64,000 nt of DNA from Tolypocladium sp. Sup5 PDA-1 (taxonomy: Eukaryota > Ascomycota > Sordariomycetes > Hypocreales > Ophiocordycipitaceae): contig JPHH03000042.1 of NCBI GenBank assembly GCA_000750105.3, positions 62,001-126,000 of the forward strand, written 5' to 3'. Every line of letters starts with the position of its first letter. The first letter of the stretch is position 1. The notes beneath the pieces are model-generated. The model was not told the origin of the DNA and made no database searches. It saw nothing but the letters and a program-made list of their open reading frames with translations. Position numbers and translations under genes: made by a program. Shown one piece after another: positions 20,727-32,155 of the stretch.

Positions 20727-22850
20727 GTTACCCGAGCGATGGAAGTTGAGTCTGGAGATATGGCGTCTGACTGGCCTTCATGACGAAATGGCCATTGGAT
20801 TGGAGGATGTTTCACGGCAGACAATGCCTGGTTGGGACGCATTTCATGCTCGGTGTAGCATACAGAGGGACCGGAATTGTTATTCAGCATTCGGCAATGG
20901 AATGAAAGATCTTCAAAAGCAACTGCCTCTGGACGGCCCTGGCCGTGTCTCATAGCTCGCCTGCTTGCAATGCGGGGGACAGTGAATGTGTATCAATCTG
21001 CAACTAGCATCTCTGATGACGCTCTTGTTGCTGGTGCTTGGTATATATCGCGCATCATGGGTAGCCCTTGGGCGATCCCGGGTGTTGAGTCCAAGTTTCA
21101 ACGGGTGCCTCTGCGCGACTGCGAAGACTTGAATTACTATGAGGACTTTAGCAATGCTCTGTTGAAGTGAGCCAAACTAGATTTGAGATTTGGTTCTAGA
21201 AAGTCGCCATACCCACGTTATGCCGTCCTTGTGCAGCTCAAGATGCACAGCAATAGCTATGCGCTACGACGTGCTTGAGGCACTGCGGCAGTATGAGCTG
21301 GATCACATGCACATGCACACGCTTTGGTGGGTCATGGCTCGCAGACTTCCATTTTCAGAAAGTGTCTTCCGGATCTAGAACGAGATTCATATACGAGTAT
21401 GAGACGTACATGGTTTTCGAGAGGTGAAAAGACAGCCCGACAGCAGTCATGGTGGCAACTGCATGCTGATGTTCTGCTCAGTGTCCAATTGATGTATCCA
21501 GTTGCAATTGATGTATCCGGTTGACTCTTAGCCCACTACTCCGTACTGATATCATCTTTCAAGAACAAAGCACCTTGGCCAATGTCGCCTCCTCTTTGCG
21601 ACCAAGTAGTATTAGCTCTCACCAATATCTGCTGTGCGTATAAGCTCCCTGCTTCATCGTCGAGGGCAAGGACGACGGCCTGGCGCCATGGCTGGACTGG
21701 AGCCTATGGCCGACCACCCAAAGAGATCGCTGGTCAGCGAAAGCTGCACGGCCGATCTGGCTATCTCGGGACCGCCGAGGCACGAAGGATACGTAGCAGA
21801 ACTGGGTTTGGAGGCAATTGTCTGCAACCACAACTTGCTTGGCCCCGCGCCACGGCGGAATGGACAGGTTCCCAAAAAGTCAGGCTAAGCTTGCTAAGGT
21901 ACGTAGGATTGCTCCCGCATCAGTTCCAGAGCACCGAATGGACTGGGACACGGTCTGGAGAAGTGAGGCGCGGCCCCGGGGCGGCTCTGCTATCCTCGGG
22001 TCAAAGGACCCTGATGAGGCAAGACGGTGTGCAGGGAAGGGCAGAAAAGTCGTTTTAGCTCGGCTCGCCTCCCTTGTTCCGGTGGAGACTGGTGCGGGAT
22101 GACAAGAGAGCACTGATTGCGGCGAGAGAGAGCCAGTGTGGCCCGTACGAGACTGCAATTTGCGCAGCCGGCCAGCCGGCCAGGCATTGGTGACACCGCG
22201 ACGAAGAGGAACAAACAGCACGCTCTCTGCTGGGCGCAATGTGGTCATGAGGCCAGCCTGACCACCATCATCAGGGCGTCATACAGCCCTCATGGCCGGG
22301 CGGGCGCTGGTGATGGTGGTCAACGGGATGCCAGGAATAGCAGGTTGGCGGCAGCGGAGCCCTCTCGGCGGTAGAAAAAATCTCGGGGTGAACCGGCATC
22401 GCCGGTACCTTGGGGCGGCACCGTGTTTCGCGGCGGCGGGCAGGTACCGCTCATGCCTCAGGTACCTGCCCGAGCGCGACTAAACTGGCGCACGGGGGTC
22501 ACGCCCCTTCTGGCCTGAGGCTGCCAAGCTGGCCCGTGACTGCTGTTGCCGTGGAAAAAGGGAACAACGGCGGCTGCGAGGCAACGGATGCTGCGCTGGG
22601 TACGGAGGTACCTGGGGCCCCCAGCCAACCAGCGCGCGCTCTAGCGCGGCCCGGGTAGATTCGCTCTCAAAAAGTGTCCCCTTCCAGGCTCCGCCGCAAT
22701 TTTTTTTCCCTCTCCCCCCAAACCTTCCGCAGCCGGTGCAGAATTTATTCGCTCGACTGCCCATCCACCTGCCCTTCTTCCTCTTCCATCTCCAAATCTC
22801 CCCTCAATCCTTTTCTAGTTTTCGGAAGAGCGTCAGCTACAGCCGTCAAC
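20727..22850. promoter_or_regulatory. Gene-free stretch upstream of the ADP/ATP carrier
   Basis: This 2.1 kb follows RPS25 and precedes the carrier gene on the same strand. The last 170 nt before the ATG is pyrimidine-rich (CCCTCTCCCC-like, then CTTCTTCCTCTTCC), typical of a strong fungal promoter and 5' UTR. One TACTCCGTA 9-mer lies at 21537. No protein or tRNA is recognisable. Confidence 0.45.
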
Positions 22851-24257
22851 ATGTCTGCCACCGAACAGCAGAAGCCCAAGGTGCTGGGCATGCCGGTGAG
22901 TTTCCTTTTTGCCTACCTCGCCACGTGAAATGCCGCGGCTCGCGCCATCGCGATAGGGGCTGCCGACGAGGCATCGAGACGTCGCGGCCGTACCCAGTCA
23001 ATTGGATCATGCCAATGATGCTGCCGCGTTCGCGATGACACTCGAGGCGTCGCCTCTGTGCGCGCTGTCGATGGCCTCGCCCTCCCTGCGAACCGCGGCA
23101 ACTCCGGAGCGAAAATTTCGCGCTCCCAATTGCTATCTAGAACAATGTGCTGACTATTACCTCTCACAGCCCTTCGTTGCGGACTTCCTGAGTACGTCTT
23201 ATTGCCATTAACGGATTCGATGACGACGCGACCGTCACAACAATGGTTGTGTCGTCGTCGTCGCCGACCAATACCTCCCTGCAACATGGACTGACTTTTC
23301 CGATTACAGTGGGTGGTGTCTCCGCCGCCGTCTCGAAGACCGCCGCCGCCCCCATCGAGCGTGTCAAGCTCCTCATCCAGAACCAGGATGAGATGATTAA
23401 GGCTGGCCGTCTCGACCGCCGCTACGCCGGTATTGGTGACTGCTTCAAGCGCACCATGGCCGACGAGGGTGCCCTCGCCCTGTGGCGTGGCAACACTGCC
23501 AACGTCATCCGGTACTTCCCTACCCAGGCCCTGAACTTCGCTTTCCGCGACAAGTTCAAGAAGATGTTCGGCTTCAAGAAGGAGCGCGACGGCTACGCCT
23601 GGTGGATGGCTGGTAACCTGGCCTCTGGTGGTGTATGTTCTCCCCACATTCCAACTTGACTTGCGACTTGACCTAAGGCTGACCCCAACCCAGGCTGCTG
23701 GTGCCACTTCTATGTTGTTCGTCTACTCTCTGGATTACGCCCGTACCCGTCTGGCCAACGATGCCAAGAGCGCCAAGAAGGGTGGTGAGCGCCAGTTCAA
23801 CGGCCTCATCGACGTCTACCGAAAGACCCTTGCCTCCGATGGTATTGCCGGTCTCTACCGTGGTTTCATGCCCTCCGTCGCTGGTATCATCGTCTACCGT
23901 GGTCTCTACTTCGGTCTCTACGACTCCATCAAGCCTGTTCTCCTGGTCGGTTCCCTCGCCAACAACTTCCTGGCCTCTTTCGCTCTCGGCTGGTGCGTCA
24001 CCACTGGTGCCGGTATCGCTGCCTACCCTCTTGACACTATCCGACGACGCATGATGATGACCTCTGGCGAGGCCGTCAAGTACAAGAACTCGTTCGATGC
24101 CGCCCGCCAGATCGTCGCCAAGAACGGCGTTAAGTCTCTGTTCAACGGTGCTGGTGCCAACATTCTCCGAGGTGTCGCCGGTGCTGGTGTCCTGTCCATC
24201 TACGATCAGCTCCAGATGATCATGTTCGGCAAGGCCTTCAGCGGCGGCTCTGGCTAA
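22851..24257 (+). CDS. Mitochondrial ADP/ATP carrier, 317 aa
   Basis: Four exons join in frame: 22851-22895, 23170-23191 (22 nt), 23310-23632 and 23694-24257. The protein is the ADP/ATP translocase of the inner mitochondrial membrane (SLC25 family). Exon 2 and the start of exon 3 give PFVADFLMGGVSAAVSKTAA, followed by the three Px[DE]xx[KR] signatures: PIERVK, SLDYARTRL (the usual variant) and PLDTIRRRMMM. The RRRMMM sequence is diagnostic for nucleotide translocases. The three-fold repeat and the six membrane helices are complete, and the length fits the family (about 310). It exchanges cytosolic ADP for matrix ATP. The first intron (274 nt) is longer than most in the window. Codon use is biased toward C-ending codons, as expected for a highly expressed gene. 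Confidence 0.97.
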
Positions 24258-24927
24258 GTCCTTTTTCCCACATTCCTGTATAGACTCCATTTGTGTTGAG
24301 GGATGAAGGTCGACGGTTGATCAGGGGGCGGGACGTAATGTCCTCTGATAAAAACGGAGATTGGGACGGCGGCAAAGAGGGAAGTTGGGGCTAGATATCC
24401 CCACGTGTTTCTGTGTAACAGATGCTCTTTGCGGGTTAGACTGGCATCGGCATGGCGTATTTCTCGTTCTGGCTCTGCCATGCTTTCTAGGTCGCTGTAA
24501 TTTATACACCTATGCAATTTCCCTTGATGTTATACAATTGGTCTCTGGCCCGAAGTGAATGGTTTTCGTGAGTGCTTTTCCCGTTGCCAACGGTGTCCCT
24601 GCTTGTGATGATGGATAACTACGATTGAGGTTTGTCTTTTGAGCCTCGGGGGCGGCCATGGCAAACCATCCATCATCCTCTGAGATTCATTGGGATGCGT
24701 AACCTGCGAGGTGAAGGACATGCTTGCATCAGGCGATGACTAAGGGCGACCCTTCACCTCGAGGTTGCCCCACCGCTTCGAGGTAGCTCGCTCGCGCCGC
24801 GCCTCCTGGACATTCGCATCTGGTTGATCACGCAGCGAACATTGAGAAAGAGGACTCCTCACAAGGTGACGTGAAGGTCCGTGGCCCGCCATCTGTGTTT
24901 CCGCCATCCTTCTATCCTTCCCGGACC
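24258..24927. other. Intergenic between carrier and CENP-X genes
   Basis: About 670 nt holding the 3' UTR of the carrier and the promoter of the CENP-X gene. No further gene or structured RNA is seen. Confidence 0.45.
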
Positions 24928-25397
24928 ATGCCGCCAAAGCAAGCGTCAGGCGGTGCTCGCGGGCGGCCCAAGGGCAGCAAGAACAAGCGTCCGTCAGCCG
25001 CCGCCGCGGAGCCTGCCGAGTCCAGCGACCCGTTCGAGTCGTCGGACGACCGGGCAGAGGAGGGAGGGAGCGAGGAGGCCGCCGGGGCCGAAGAGCAGGT
25101 GGAGCCGGAGAAGTCGATCCCGCGGAACCTGCTGACGCGGGTGCTGCACGAGTTCTTCGCAAAGGACGCGACGAGGATATCGCGGGACGCGAACGCGGCG
25201 GTGGGCAAGTACGTGGACGTGTTTGTGAGGGAGGCGATTGCGAGGGCGGCGGTGGAGAAGAGAGGCGGGTTCCTGGAGGTGAGTTTGTCCATGGGATAGT
25301 GGTGCTGTTGGGTGCGAGTTCGGGGAGAGAAGCTAACCTGGTGCTACAGGTTGAGGATTTGGAGAAGATTGCGCCGCAGCTCTTGCTGGATCTCTGA
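24928..25397 (+). CDS. CENP-X / MHF2 histone-fold protein with N-terminal AT-hook, 132 aa
   Basis: Exons 24928-25278 and 25350-25397 join in phase 0. The C-terminal 75 residues match CENP-X: IPRNLLTRVLHEFFAKDATR, ISRDANAAVGKYVDVFVREA, then EVEDLEKIAPQLLLDL after the intron. CENP-X pairs with CENP-S (MHF1). The tetramer acts at the kinetochore (CCAN) and with FANCM/Mph1-type helicases at stalled forks. The N-terminal 55 residues are not part of the histone fold: ARGRPKGSKNKR is a clear AT-hook (GRP core flanked by basic residues) followed by an acidic stretch. The start at 24928 (MPPKQ) is preferred to the in-frame ATG at 24871. Animal MHF2 is only about 80 residues, so the AT-hook tail is an addition that should give minor-groove DNA contact. 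Confidence 0.85.
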
Positions 25398-27368
25398 AGA
25401 GGCGAAGACGCAGACAATGCTGTGTTCCTCGTCATGAGGGGAAAGGACAGCCGAAGCCGTGTTCAACCACCTGCGACATCTGTACGGCCGGGTCTTGCAC
25501 GGGCAGTGGACTGCTACACCTCGGCGGATTGTGGTCGAGGAGTGCAAGGCTCGAATCACTCGGGCAAGCTGCCCGCAGGTGTTATCGGCAGGGCAGTTGG
25601 TGTCTTCAGCTTTCTTGAAACTCGGTCATGGTCTCGAAAAGAGGGCATTCAGTGATGAGGCTCCTGGCAGTTCAACCCTTGCAAAGCGTCAAGGCGTATC
25701 GTCATCTCGGCCGACAACGTCGGGGCGGGCGGAGCTGGGACATCAGTGCATGAAGCAGCGTACAAACGGGGCGATCCTGGGACTCGAATTGTCTTTCTGT
25801 CTGCACGGCGCGACCTTGTGCATTTCTACTACGACGTGCCGTACGGACTACAAAGTACACCTGTTCCGCTCGCAATGGCTATTTGCGTAGCTCGCATGTT
25901 TCGGGGCGCTTCATCGTCCCGGGGTTCTTGATTCGAGAGTTGCAGATTCCTCAGCAACTCGCGTAACTAGTTTCGACACGACAGCTCTGCAGTCGATCAG
26001 GCTCGGCGGAGGATATCGAAAGCTGACAGATGACAAAGTAATACCGATACCAGCGTTTCTGAACCGCCGACGCCACGGGATCCGTGAAACTCGTCGTTTC
26101 GTTTGGCAGGTAATTGGGAGGTGATGTCTTCCAAGTTCTGACGTGCGGCTGGCGGCCGAAACGACACCAGGCCCAGCGAGGCTCCGAGCCCGGCCCCACC
26201 CGACGTGAACCTCACGGCGACCAAGACAAATTGACAACTGCCTGTCGGCTTATCGATTCCATCTCTGCCCAATTGCCAAACCGGCAAAGGCCATTAAAAA
26301 CTGGATTGGCAAGACTTACGCAGCCCGCTGAGGCGACTTGTGCGTCGGCTGATTCGCCCGTCACAGCACCAGCCGGGCGCGTCGTCGCAAGTCGGCACTG
26401 AAACCGGGGCTGTCGCGCCTGTGTCGGAGCCGCGACACTTGAGGCAGACCCGACTTCAGAGGACCCCCCTTGGGAGGGAACAGGAGCCTCTGCACCCGCC
26501 GTGTGGCGCCGCGACCTCATTTCGGAGGCGAAGACGTCCGGTGTCCCTGGCAATGCTGCTGCTATTATTGCGGTCATTGCGCGGCCGGAGAGGCAGCCCA
26601 TCGGGCGCGTCGCGTGGTTGAGGCATCCTCTCCGGCACGACCACGGCCTGCGACTGTCTCTGTTGCTGCCTCGCACAATCGTCTGATGACAACGCGGTAA
26701 GCATATACCGTATGAATGCTCAACTGCACTGCAGTGGCATCCGCAAGACATCCACGCGTACTCCGTACGTACCCGTACCTCTGTCACAGGCCGCGTTCCG
26801 CCATGACCGGAGGTACCAGCGCCCGCCACATCCGGCGTCCGCCTTGAACGCCTCCACGATGGCCAAAACGTGTCTCATGCCCTCGCGGCCTCTCGGCAAC
26901 CCCCTTCGTCCCAGGCTCTCCCTACGGCCATGACGCCTCCCAAGTCGACACAACGTTCCCTTGCCCCTAGAAGCGGCCCCCTCCCCCGTTCTCCATCCTT
27001 CTGAAGACTTGACATGACACAATCTAGACTTGGCTGCTGCCCAGGCCAGGGTTGGGACGATCACGCCCATGGCATAAAGCCATGCCGTTTCCTTTCCCTT
27101 TTGCCCATTGCTCCTCTCCCAGTTTCATATCATCTCTAGTATTTCACTCGTCGGCTTTCCCTTTTCCTCTGTCGGTCGTGTTTCCTCTTGTTCTTCACTT
27201 GTCGTAATAAGACGTCTTACATTTCTTCTCAGAGGCTAGTCCTTGGGAGCGCCTATCGCCATTCATTCACGACTTGAAGAGTTTTCTTTGCTTGCTCTCT
27301 GGAAAGAGTAGTCTCACTCACTCGCTTTAATTCGACCTTTCGCCTTGTACACGTTTGTCCCCGCCACG
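25398..27368. promoter_or_regulatory. Gene-free stretch upstream of the cupredoxin gene
   Basis: This stretch of nearly 2 kb carries no frame with a family signature. TACGGACTA (25842) and TACTCCGTA (26759) occur here. From about 27090 to 27360 the plus strand is rich in CT (TTTCCCTTTTGCCC, TTCCTCTTGTTCTTC), which fits a fungal promoter and 5' leader. Confidence 0.45.
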
Positions 27369-28122
27369 ATGCAGTTTACATCCCTCGTCGTTGCCGCGCT
27401 GTTGAGCGTTGCTCAAGGTAAGACTCGACGACGTCAACCCTTGTATAGATGGGCAATAGAGCTAACGTATACGCACAGCGGTCGACGTCCATGTCGTCGC
27501 CGTCGGCAAGAACCCCATGAACAACCAGACCGGCCTCAAGTTCTACCCCGACAAGCTCACGGCCAAGCCCGGGTCCATGGTCCAGTTCCAGTTCTGGGCC
27601 GGCAACCACACCGTCACGCAGTCCAACTTCGACAACCCCTGCGTGCCCATCTCGAGCATCAACTCGACCGCCTCCGGCATCTTCTCCTCCTTCCAGCCCG
27701 CCGCCGCCAGCGAAGCCATGGGCAAGATCCCTGTCTTCACCGTCATGGTCAACGACACCAAGCCCATGTGGCTCTTCTGCAGCCAGGGCCCCCACTGCCA
27801 GAAGGGCATGGTCATGGTCATCAACGAGAACACAAAGGCCAACTCCTCGCGCTCCCTGGAGAACTACACGAACCTGGCCAAGACCGCCGCCCAGGGCAAC
27901 GTGGAGATCCCTGGTGGCGGCAGCACAGGCGGCAACGGTGGAAACACGGGCGGCAACGGCGGCACCGGTGGCAGCGGACCGACCACCCCTGCTGGCCAGA
28001 GTCCCTCCTCTACCGGAAGCTCCCCTGCAACCACCTCTGCTCCCATCTCTGCCGCCAGCTCCAGCTTCGAAGCTTCGACCACGATGCTGCTTATCCTGGG
28101 CGCGGCCTTCATGCTGCTGTAG
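27369..28122 (+). CDS. Secreted GPI-anchored cupredoxin-domain protein, 230 aa
   Basis: Exons 27369-27417 and 27479-28122 join after the codon for Gln16. Residues 1-16 (MQFTSLVVAALLSVAQ) plus the next Ala form a signal peptide. Residues about 18-150 are a single cupredoxin domain. The type-1 copper ligands appear present: His in AGNHTVTQ, and Cys, His and Met in LFCSQGPHCQKGM. Gly/Asn/Thr repeats (GGNGGNTGGNGG) and a Ser/Thr/Pro-rich linker follow, and the protein ends in a hydrophobic tail (TTMLLILGAAFMLL) behind small residues, which is a GPI-attachment signal. Such serine-rich extracellular cupredoxins are numerous in filamentous fungi and locate to the wall or plasma membrane. Their physiological role (copper binding, development) is mostly unproven. 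Confidence 0.85.
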
Positions 28123-28458
28123 GTCGCGGCATAAACGGTGTTTTGGGACGGAGAGGCAGAATGTGATGGCAATAATACCTTTGATCTTGTTCATATTTTG
28201 AGGCTGTAGAGCAGCATATTTTTCACGGCCGGGCAGAAACGGCAATGGGGATGGGGGTTAACGAATCGCGTCAGAAACGACGTCTTGTATTACACTTGGA
28301 TACACACCGCATTGAAAAGAAAAGTCCAACGAAACCTGCAACGCACCGCCCGTGATTAAGTGCTGATAAGTCAAGATTTATCCAACGGCGCTGACGTAGC
28401 AGAAAATGCCTATTACTATGCTCTTGATCTGCCGTTCGAATCTCCGACGGCCTTGTTC

Positions 28459-29299
28459 TTAGTCGTCCCTATTTGTCCTTCTCTTCTTCCTACCGTTTTG
28501 CGCCGGGGCACACAGCTCTCTCTTGGGCAGCTTTTCCAGCCAGTCCTTGTCCCTCTTGACATAGCCCACCTTGTGGTACTTCTTGCTGTTGGCGAAGAAA
28601 TCAACCCAGTGCTTCAGCGCCTTGTGGACGCGGTCCCGGGCCGCCTCGAGCTCCTCGGCGCGCAGCTTCTCCATCTCGGCCGTGGTCCAGTGCGCGTCCG
28701 TCTCCGGGTCGTCGAGCGGCAGGAACATGTCCTCGACGCCGCGCATGTCGGCGGTGCGGTCCTCGGCGAAGCAGCCCGTGACGTAGGCCCGCGCGGCGTC
28801 GCAGCCGGCGAAGACGCTGTAGGACCCGCCGGGGCCGTACATGCGGCGCCCGTTGGAGACGTCGTAGATGGTGCCGTTGATGGCGAGGTAGAGGGGCTTA
28901 GCGGGATCGCGCCCGTCGAAGGCGGAGAGCTCCTCGAGGGTCAGGTAGGCTGGTCCGCTCTATTCAAGCCGGTGTCAGCATGAGGGGAAGGGGAGGGGGG
29001 GGGGGGGGGTTCCTCATGACGAGCTTCCTGACGAGCAGACGCACCATCTGGGCCTTCCACCAGTCCGCCCGGAGGTAGTTGGGCTTGTTCTTCATGCCCC
29101 AGAAGAGGCTCTCTCCGCCGCTGATGACGTAGCTGAGGCCGCACGAGGCGACCAAGATGAAGCTCAGGACGCGGAGGATATCCAGCCAGGGGGAGTAGTC
29201 GTCGCCGTCCGCCTTGGACTTGGACTTGGTGGCGGACGCCTTCTTGGCCGGTTTGTCATCGCCCTGAGGCTTTCGTTGGCGCAGCTCAGTATCTGCCAT
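28459..29299 (-). CDS. Membrane-anchored cytochrome b5-like (MAPR/Dap1-type) heme-binding protein, 251 aa
   Basis: Exons 29299-29045 and 28959-28459 join in phase 0 (KAQM then SGPAYLTLEEL). The N-terminus is Lys-rich (MADTELRQRKPQGDD...) and is followed by one membrane helix around residues 42-62 (ILRVLSFILVASCGLSYVIS). The cytochrome b5-like heme/steroid-binding domain begins at about residue 87: YLTLEELSAFDGRDPAKPLY, LAINGTIYDVSNGRRMYGPG, SYSVFAGCDAARAYVTGCF. MAPR proteins bind heme through tyrosines rather than through the two His of true b5; the YGPGGSY and conserved Tyr fit this. Dap1 relatives support ER cytochrome P450 enzymes in sterol synthesis. The tail is basic (KLPKRE, GRKKRRTNRDD). 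The intron carries a 15-nt C run just upstream of its branch site. Confidence 0.85.
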
Positions 29300-29808
29300 G
29301 ATGGGCGACTCTGATTGTTTCCCAATCGGCAAGGAACCCAGTCGCCAACGGTATTAAAACGAGGTACTTGGTAATTGGAGATGCAGCATAAAGCGTCGTG
29401 GCTCGCGTGAAAGGAGGGTGAGCTTGAGCTTGAGCCTGCAAAGCCACTCTGGCCACCCCTCGTTGGATTGGGGGGAACCCTCCAGGTGGACGAATGAAGC
29501 ACCACGGATTGTTAACGGCACACCACTCCGAGGGGGTAAGCGGAGTATCCGGCTGGCTGGCCCCCGTCACATGACGTCGCGTTACCCGAGCAACGCATCG
29601 AACGACACGCCGTCTTGGCAGGTCCCCTCAGTAAACAGCACTGTGTTCGCGGCCCAAATGAACAAACTACACACACCCACGACATTGAACCTCCACGAAC
29701 TCTAACCACCACCCGACGAGGCGGAGGAGGCAGCGTGAGGCCCCCCGAACATTCTACCTACCTACACATATCATCACTACCACCGAAGAGACATCCGACG
29801 TTTTGCAA
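29300..29808. promoter_or_regulatory. Divergent promoter region
   Basis: About 510 nt between the divergently transcribed MAPR-type gene and the Cut12-like gene; both promoters must lie here. No additional gene is apparent. Confidence 0.45.
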
Positions 29809-31728
29809 ATGGACGGGAGCCCCAGCCTGCCCGGCACTCCAGCCGGCGGCCCCCTCCAGACGGCCACGCCAGAGCGCGTGAACCAACGCCGCGAGCCCGT
29901 CATGTCCGCCCTCCGCACCGAGGGCCGCGACAGCACAGTGCACGACAAGATCAGCCAGTTTAACAGCCTCAGCGTCGCGATGCAGTCGAAGCAGCTCGAG
30001 CGCAAGACGGCCGACGCGGCGCTGAAGCGCGCCATGGTGGGACGAGAGGAGGCCGAGGCCGAGGTGAGGCGGCTCAAGGAGGAGATGAGGCAGCTGCAAA
30101 AGGCAGCCCAAGAAGGCAAAGAGCGCGAGCGGAGAGTCGGCGAGCGACTAGAGACAGTCATGGTAAGCCGTAGCCACCATCGGACATTCGTAGCGACTCG
30201 ACCGTGAGGCTGACGCTTCCACCAGGAAAACTACGGGCGCGCCAAGGAGACGCATGCTCACACCCAAGCGCTGTGGGAAAAGGAAATACGCCGAGCGAGA
30301 AAGGAAAACTTCAAGACCCAGTCGACCATCGTCAAGATCCAGGAGGACCTCAAGTCCGCGAGAAGCGCCGTTAGGATCCTGGAAGAGAGCCTCGAGCGTG
30401 AGAAGGATCGGAGCCGAGCTAGAGAGCAAGAGGCTTTCACGGCACGATACCAGATTGTCGGCGTACAAGAACAGTTCGAACAAGCACTCGAACGGATCAA
30501 GGTGGTGGAGCAGGAGCGCGACGCCTTCAAGACGGCAGCTAAGAACGAAGAGGTGGCCCGTATCGCCGCCGAGGGACGCCTCCCCCTACCAAAGAGCGAA
30601 GACCCGACCGACGAGTTTGCCTCGCCCAAGAAGAAGTCGACGATCAAGTACCGGACAGGCAAGGACTTACGAGTGTCGCTGTCGACAATGGACATTGTGT
30701 CGTCGGCCGCCAGCGAAATGGAAATCGAGGAACTGACAACACAGGTCCTGTGGGAGAGGCAAAGGGCAGATCGCGCACAGGACATGGTCGAGTTTCTGCA
30801 GGCCGAGTGCGAAATGCACTGCTGCCCATGCTCCAAGTCAAAAAAGCCCCGAACCAGCTTGAGCCCACCACAGAAGAGACGCCGAGAGTCAGCGGAGAGC
30901 CCCGAGCCTCCTGAAGCGACTCCTGAGGATGAAGCGCGACGCTCGTCGCCACGGGCCCCTAGCCCTCCACAGATCGAGGAGCCTCAGCCCGAGGGCCGTC
31001 GAGTCAAGTCGAAAAAGGAGCCGCGACGCAGCACCATCTTCTGCCCCAGAGAGGGGATCTTCCGCACCGTCTCCGAGCAAGAAGCCGAAGCCATGGAGGC
31101 TGAGCGAGAGCCAAAGGCGAGGGCGGAAGACGAAGCTCCCCGAGAGCTGGACACTGAGCTCCTTGTTCCCATGGACGTTGAGCCGAACCCTCGCATGTAC
31201 GCAAGAACTCCCTCGGTGGAACCTCCAGCCTTCGCTCTGCTTGCCCAGGAGCGGACGTCCCTTCAGTCTCTGCTCAACGCTCCGCACGCTCCGCACGGTG
31301 ACGCTCACACTGCGCCTCTCCCCAGCATCCGCAGCGTCCCCACCGTTGCGGACGATGAGCCCATGCCCGCGGAAGAACAGAATGTCTTACAAAGAGAATC
31401 ACCAGAACCCCGACCTCACACCTCGGCGACCATCTACACGGTGACGACGACGGTCCCCGTCCGGGATGAGAACTCGCGATCGGAGTCGTGCTTTAGCGAG
31501 AAGCTGCGCACCCCGTCCAACGGCAGCAACACCAGCTTCGACCACACGAACCCGGCGCTGACGCCGACCATGACGAGGGAGCAGGCCCTGGCCAAGATCC
31601 GCGAGCGACGGGGCAGGGTGAGGAGCGCTGCCCAGGCGGCTGCGACGCCTCGCAGGGGCGCCAAGGGGTCCGATAGGAGGGAGGTGAGCGCGCCGACGGG
31701 TAAGAACGTCGGCAGGCCGCGTTCATGA
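29809..31728 (+). CDS. Long coiled-coil protein, probably Cut12-like spindle-pole-body protein, 618 aa
   Basis: Exons 29809-30162 and 30226-31728 join in phase 0. Residues about 45-290 are a nearly continuous coiled coil (LERKTADAALKRAMVGREEA, EEMRQLQKAAQEGKERERR, GRAKETHAHTQALWEKEIRR, REQEAFTARYQIVGVQEQFE). The pattern YGRAKE..HTQ..WEKEIRRARKE resembles, from memory, the Cut12 domain of filamentous fungal spindle-pole-body proteins. Cut12 in fission yeast sits at the spindle pole body and promotes mitotic entry through Plo1; transfer of that role is inference. A cysteine cluster CEMHCCPC follows near residue 313. The remaining 300 residues are Pro/Ser/Glu-rich and probably disordered, with a final basic helix (REQALAKIRERRGRVR). 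Alternative: an unrelated cytoskeletal or septal coiled-coil protein. Confidence 0.7.
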
Positions 31729-32155
31729 CAATCAGCATGAGCCCATTGGCCTTGATTGTTGGAGCTTCGGTAGACTGCTGTCGTTGGAGATGTTGGGACA
31801 GACATGCATTTTGGTTTTCCCACTGCGTTTTTCGGCTCGGCGAAGGGGCGCAGCATAGTCTTTTGGAATTGTTTTTCACGGCCTGGCAGCACGCAAGGGA
31901 AAACGACGAGGTGCTCTCGCGTAGCAGGCCTACTTTATTCTATGCATACTACTACACGTCATTTGCATATAATATCCAGCCATGCCGACTGGCACATAGG
32001 GCCCGGGTCGCTTAGCTTAATACGCCTGGCATTTCGAGTAAATGATGAAACGACATATCATGGTATCAAAACTCCCCAGATTCTCCTTCTACCCCAACCC
32101 ATACAACGTCTTACCGTGGTCCGTCAAATCGTGCATGCAATAACAGTGGGATCGG
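31729..32155. other. Intergenic, convergent 3' ends
   Basis: About 430 nt of AT-richer DNA between the stops of two convergent genes, holding both 3' UTRs. No gene seen. Confidence 0.5.

Noticed and set aside
23673..24290. 205-codon minus-strand frame
   Set aside because: Antisense shadow of the ADP/ATP carrier; codon bias of the real gene leaves the opposite strand open.
28425..28455. T-loop-like sequence GCCGTTCGAATCTCCGACGG suggesting a tRNA
   Set aside because: No acceptor stem, D arm or anticodon arm can be formed around it; it is 3' flanking sequence.
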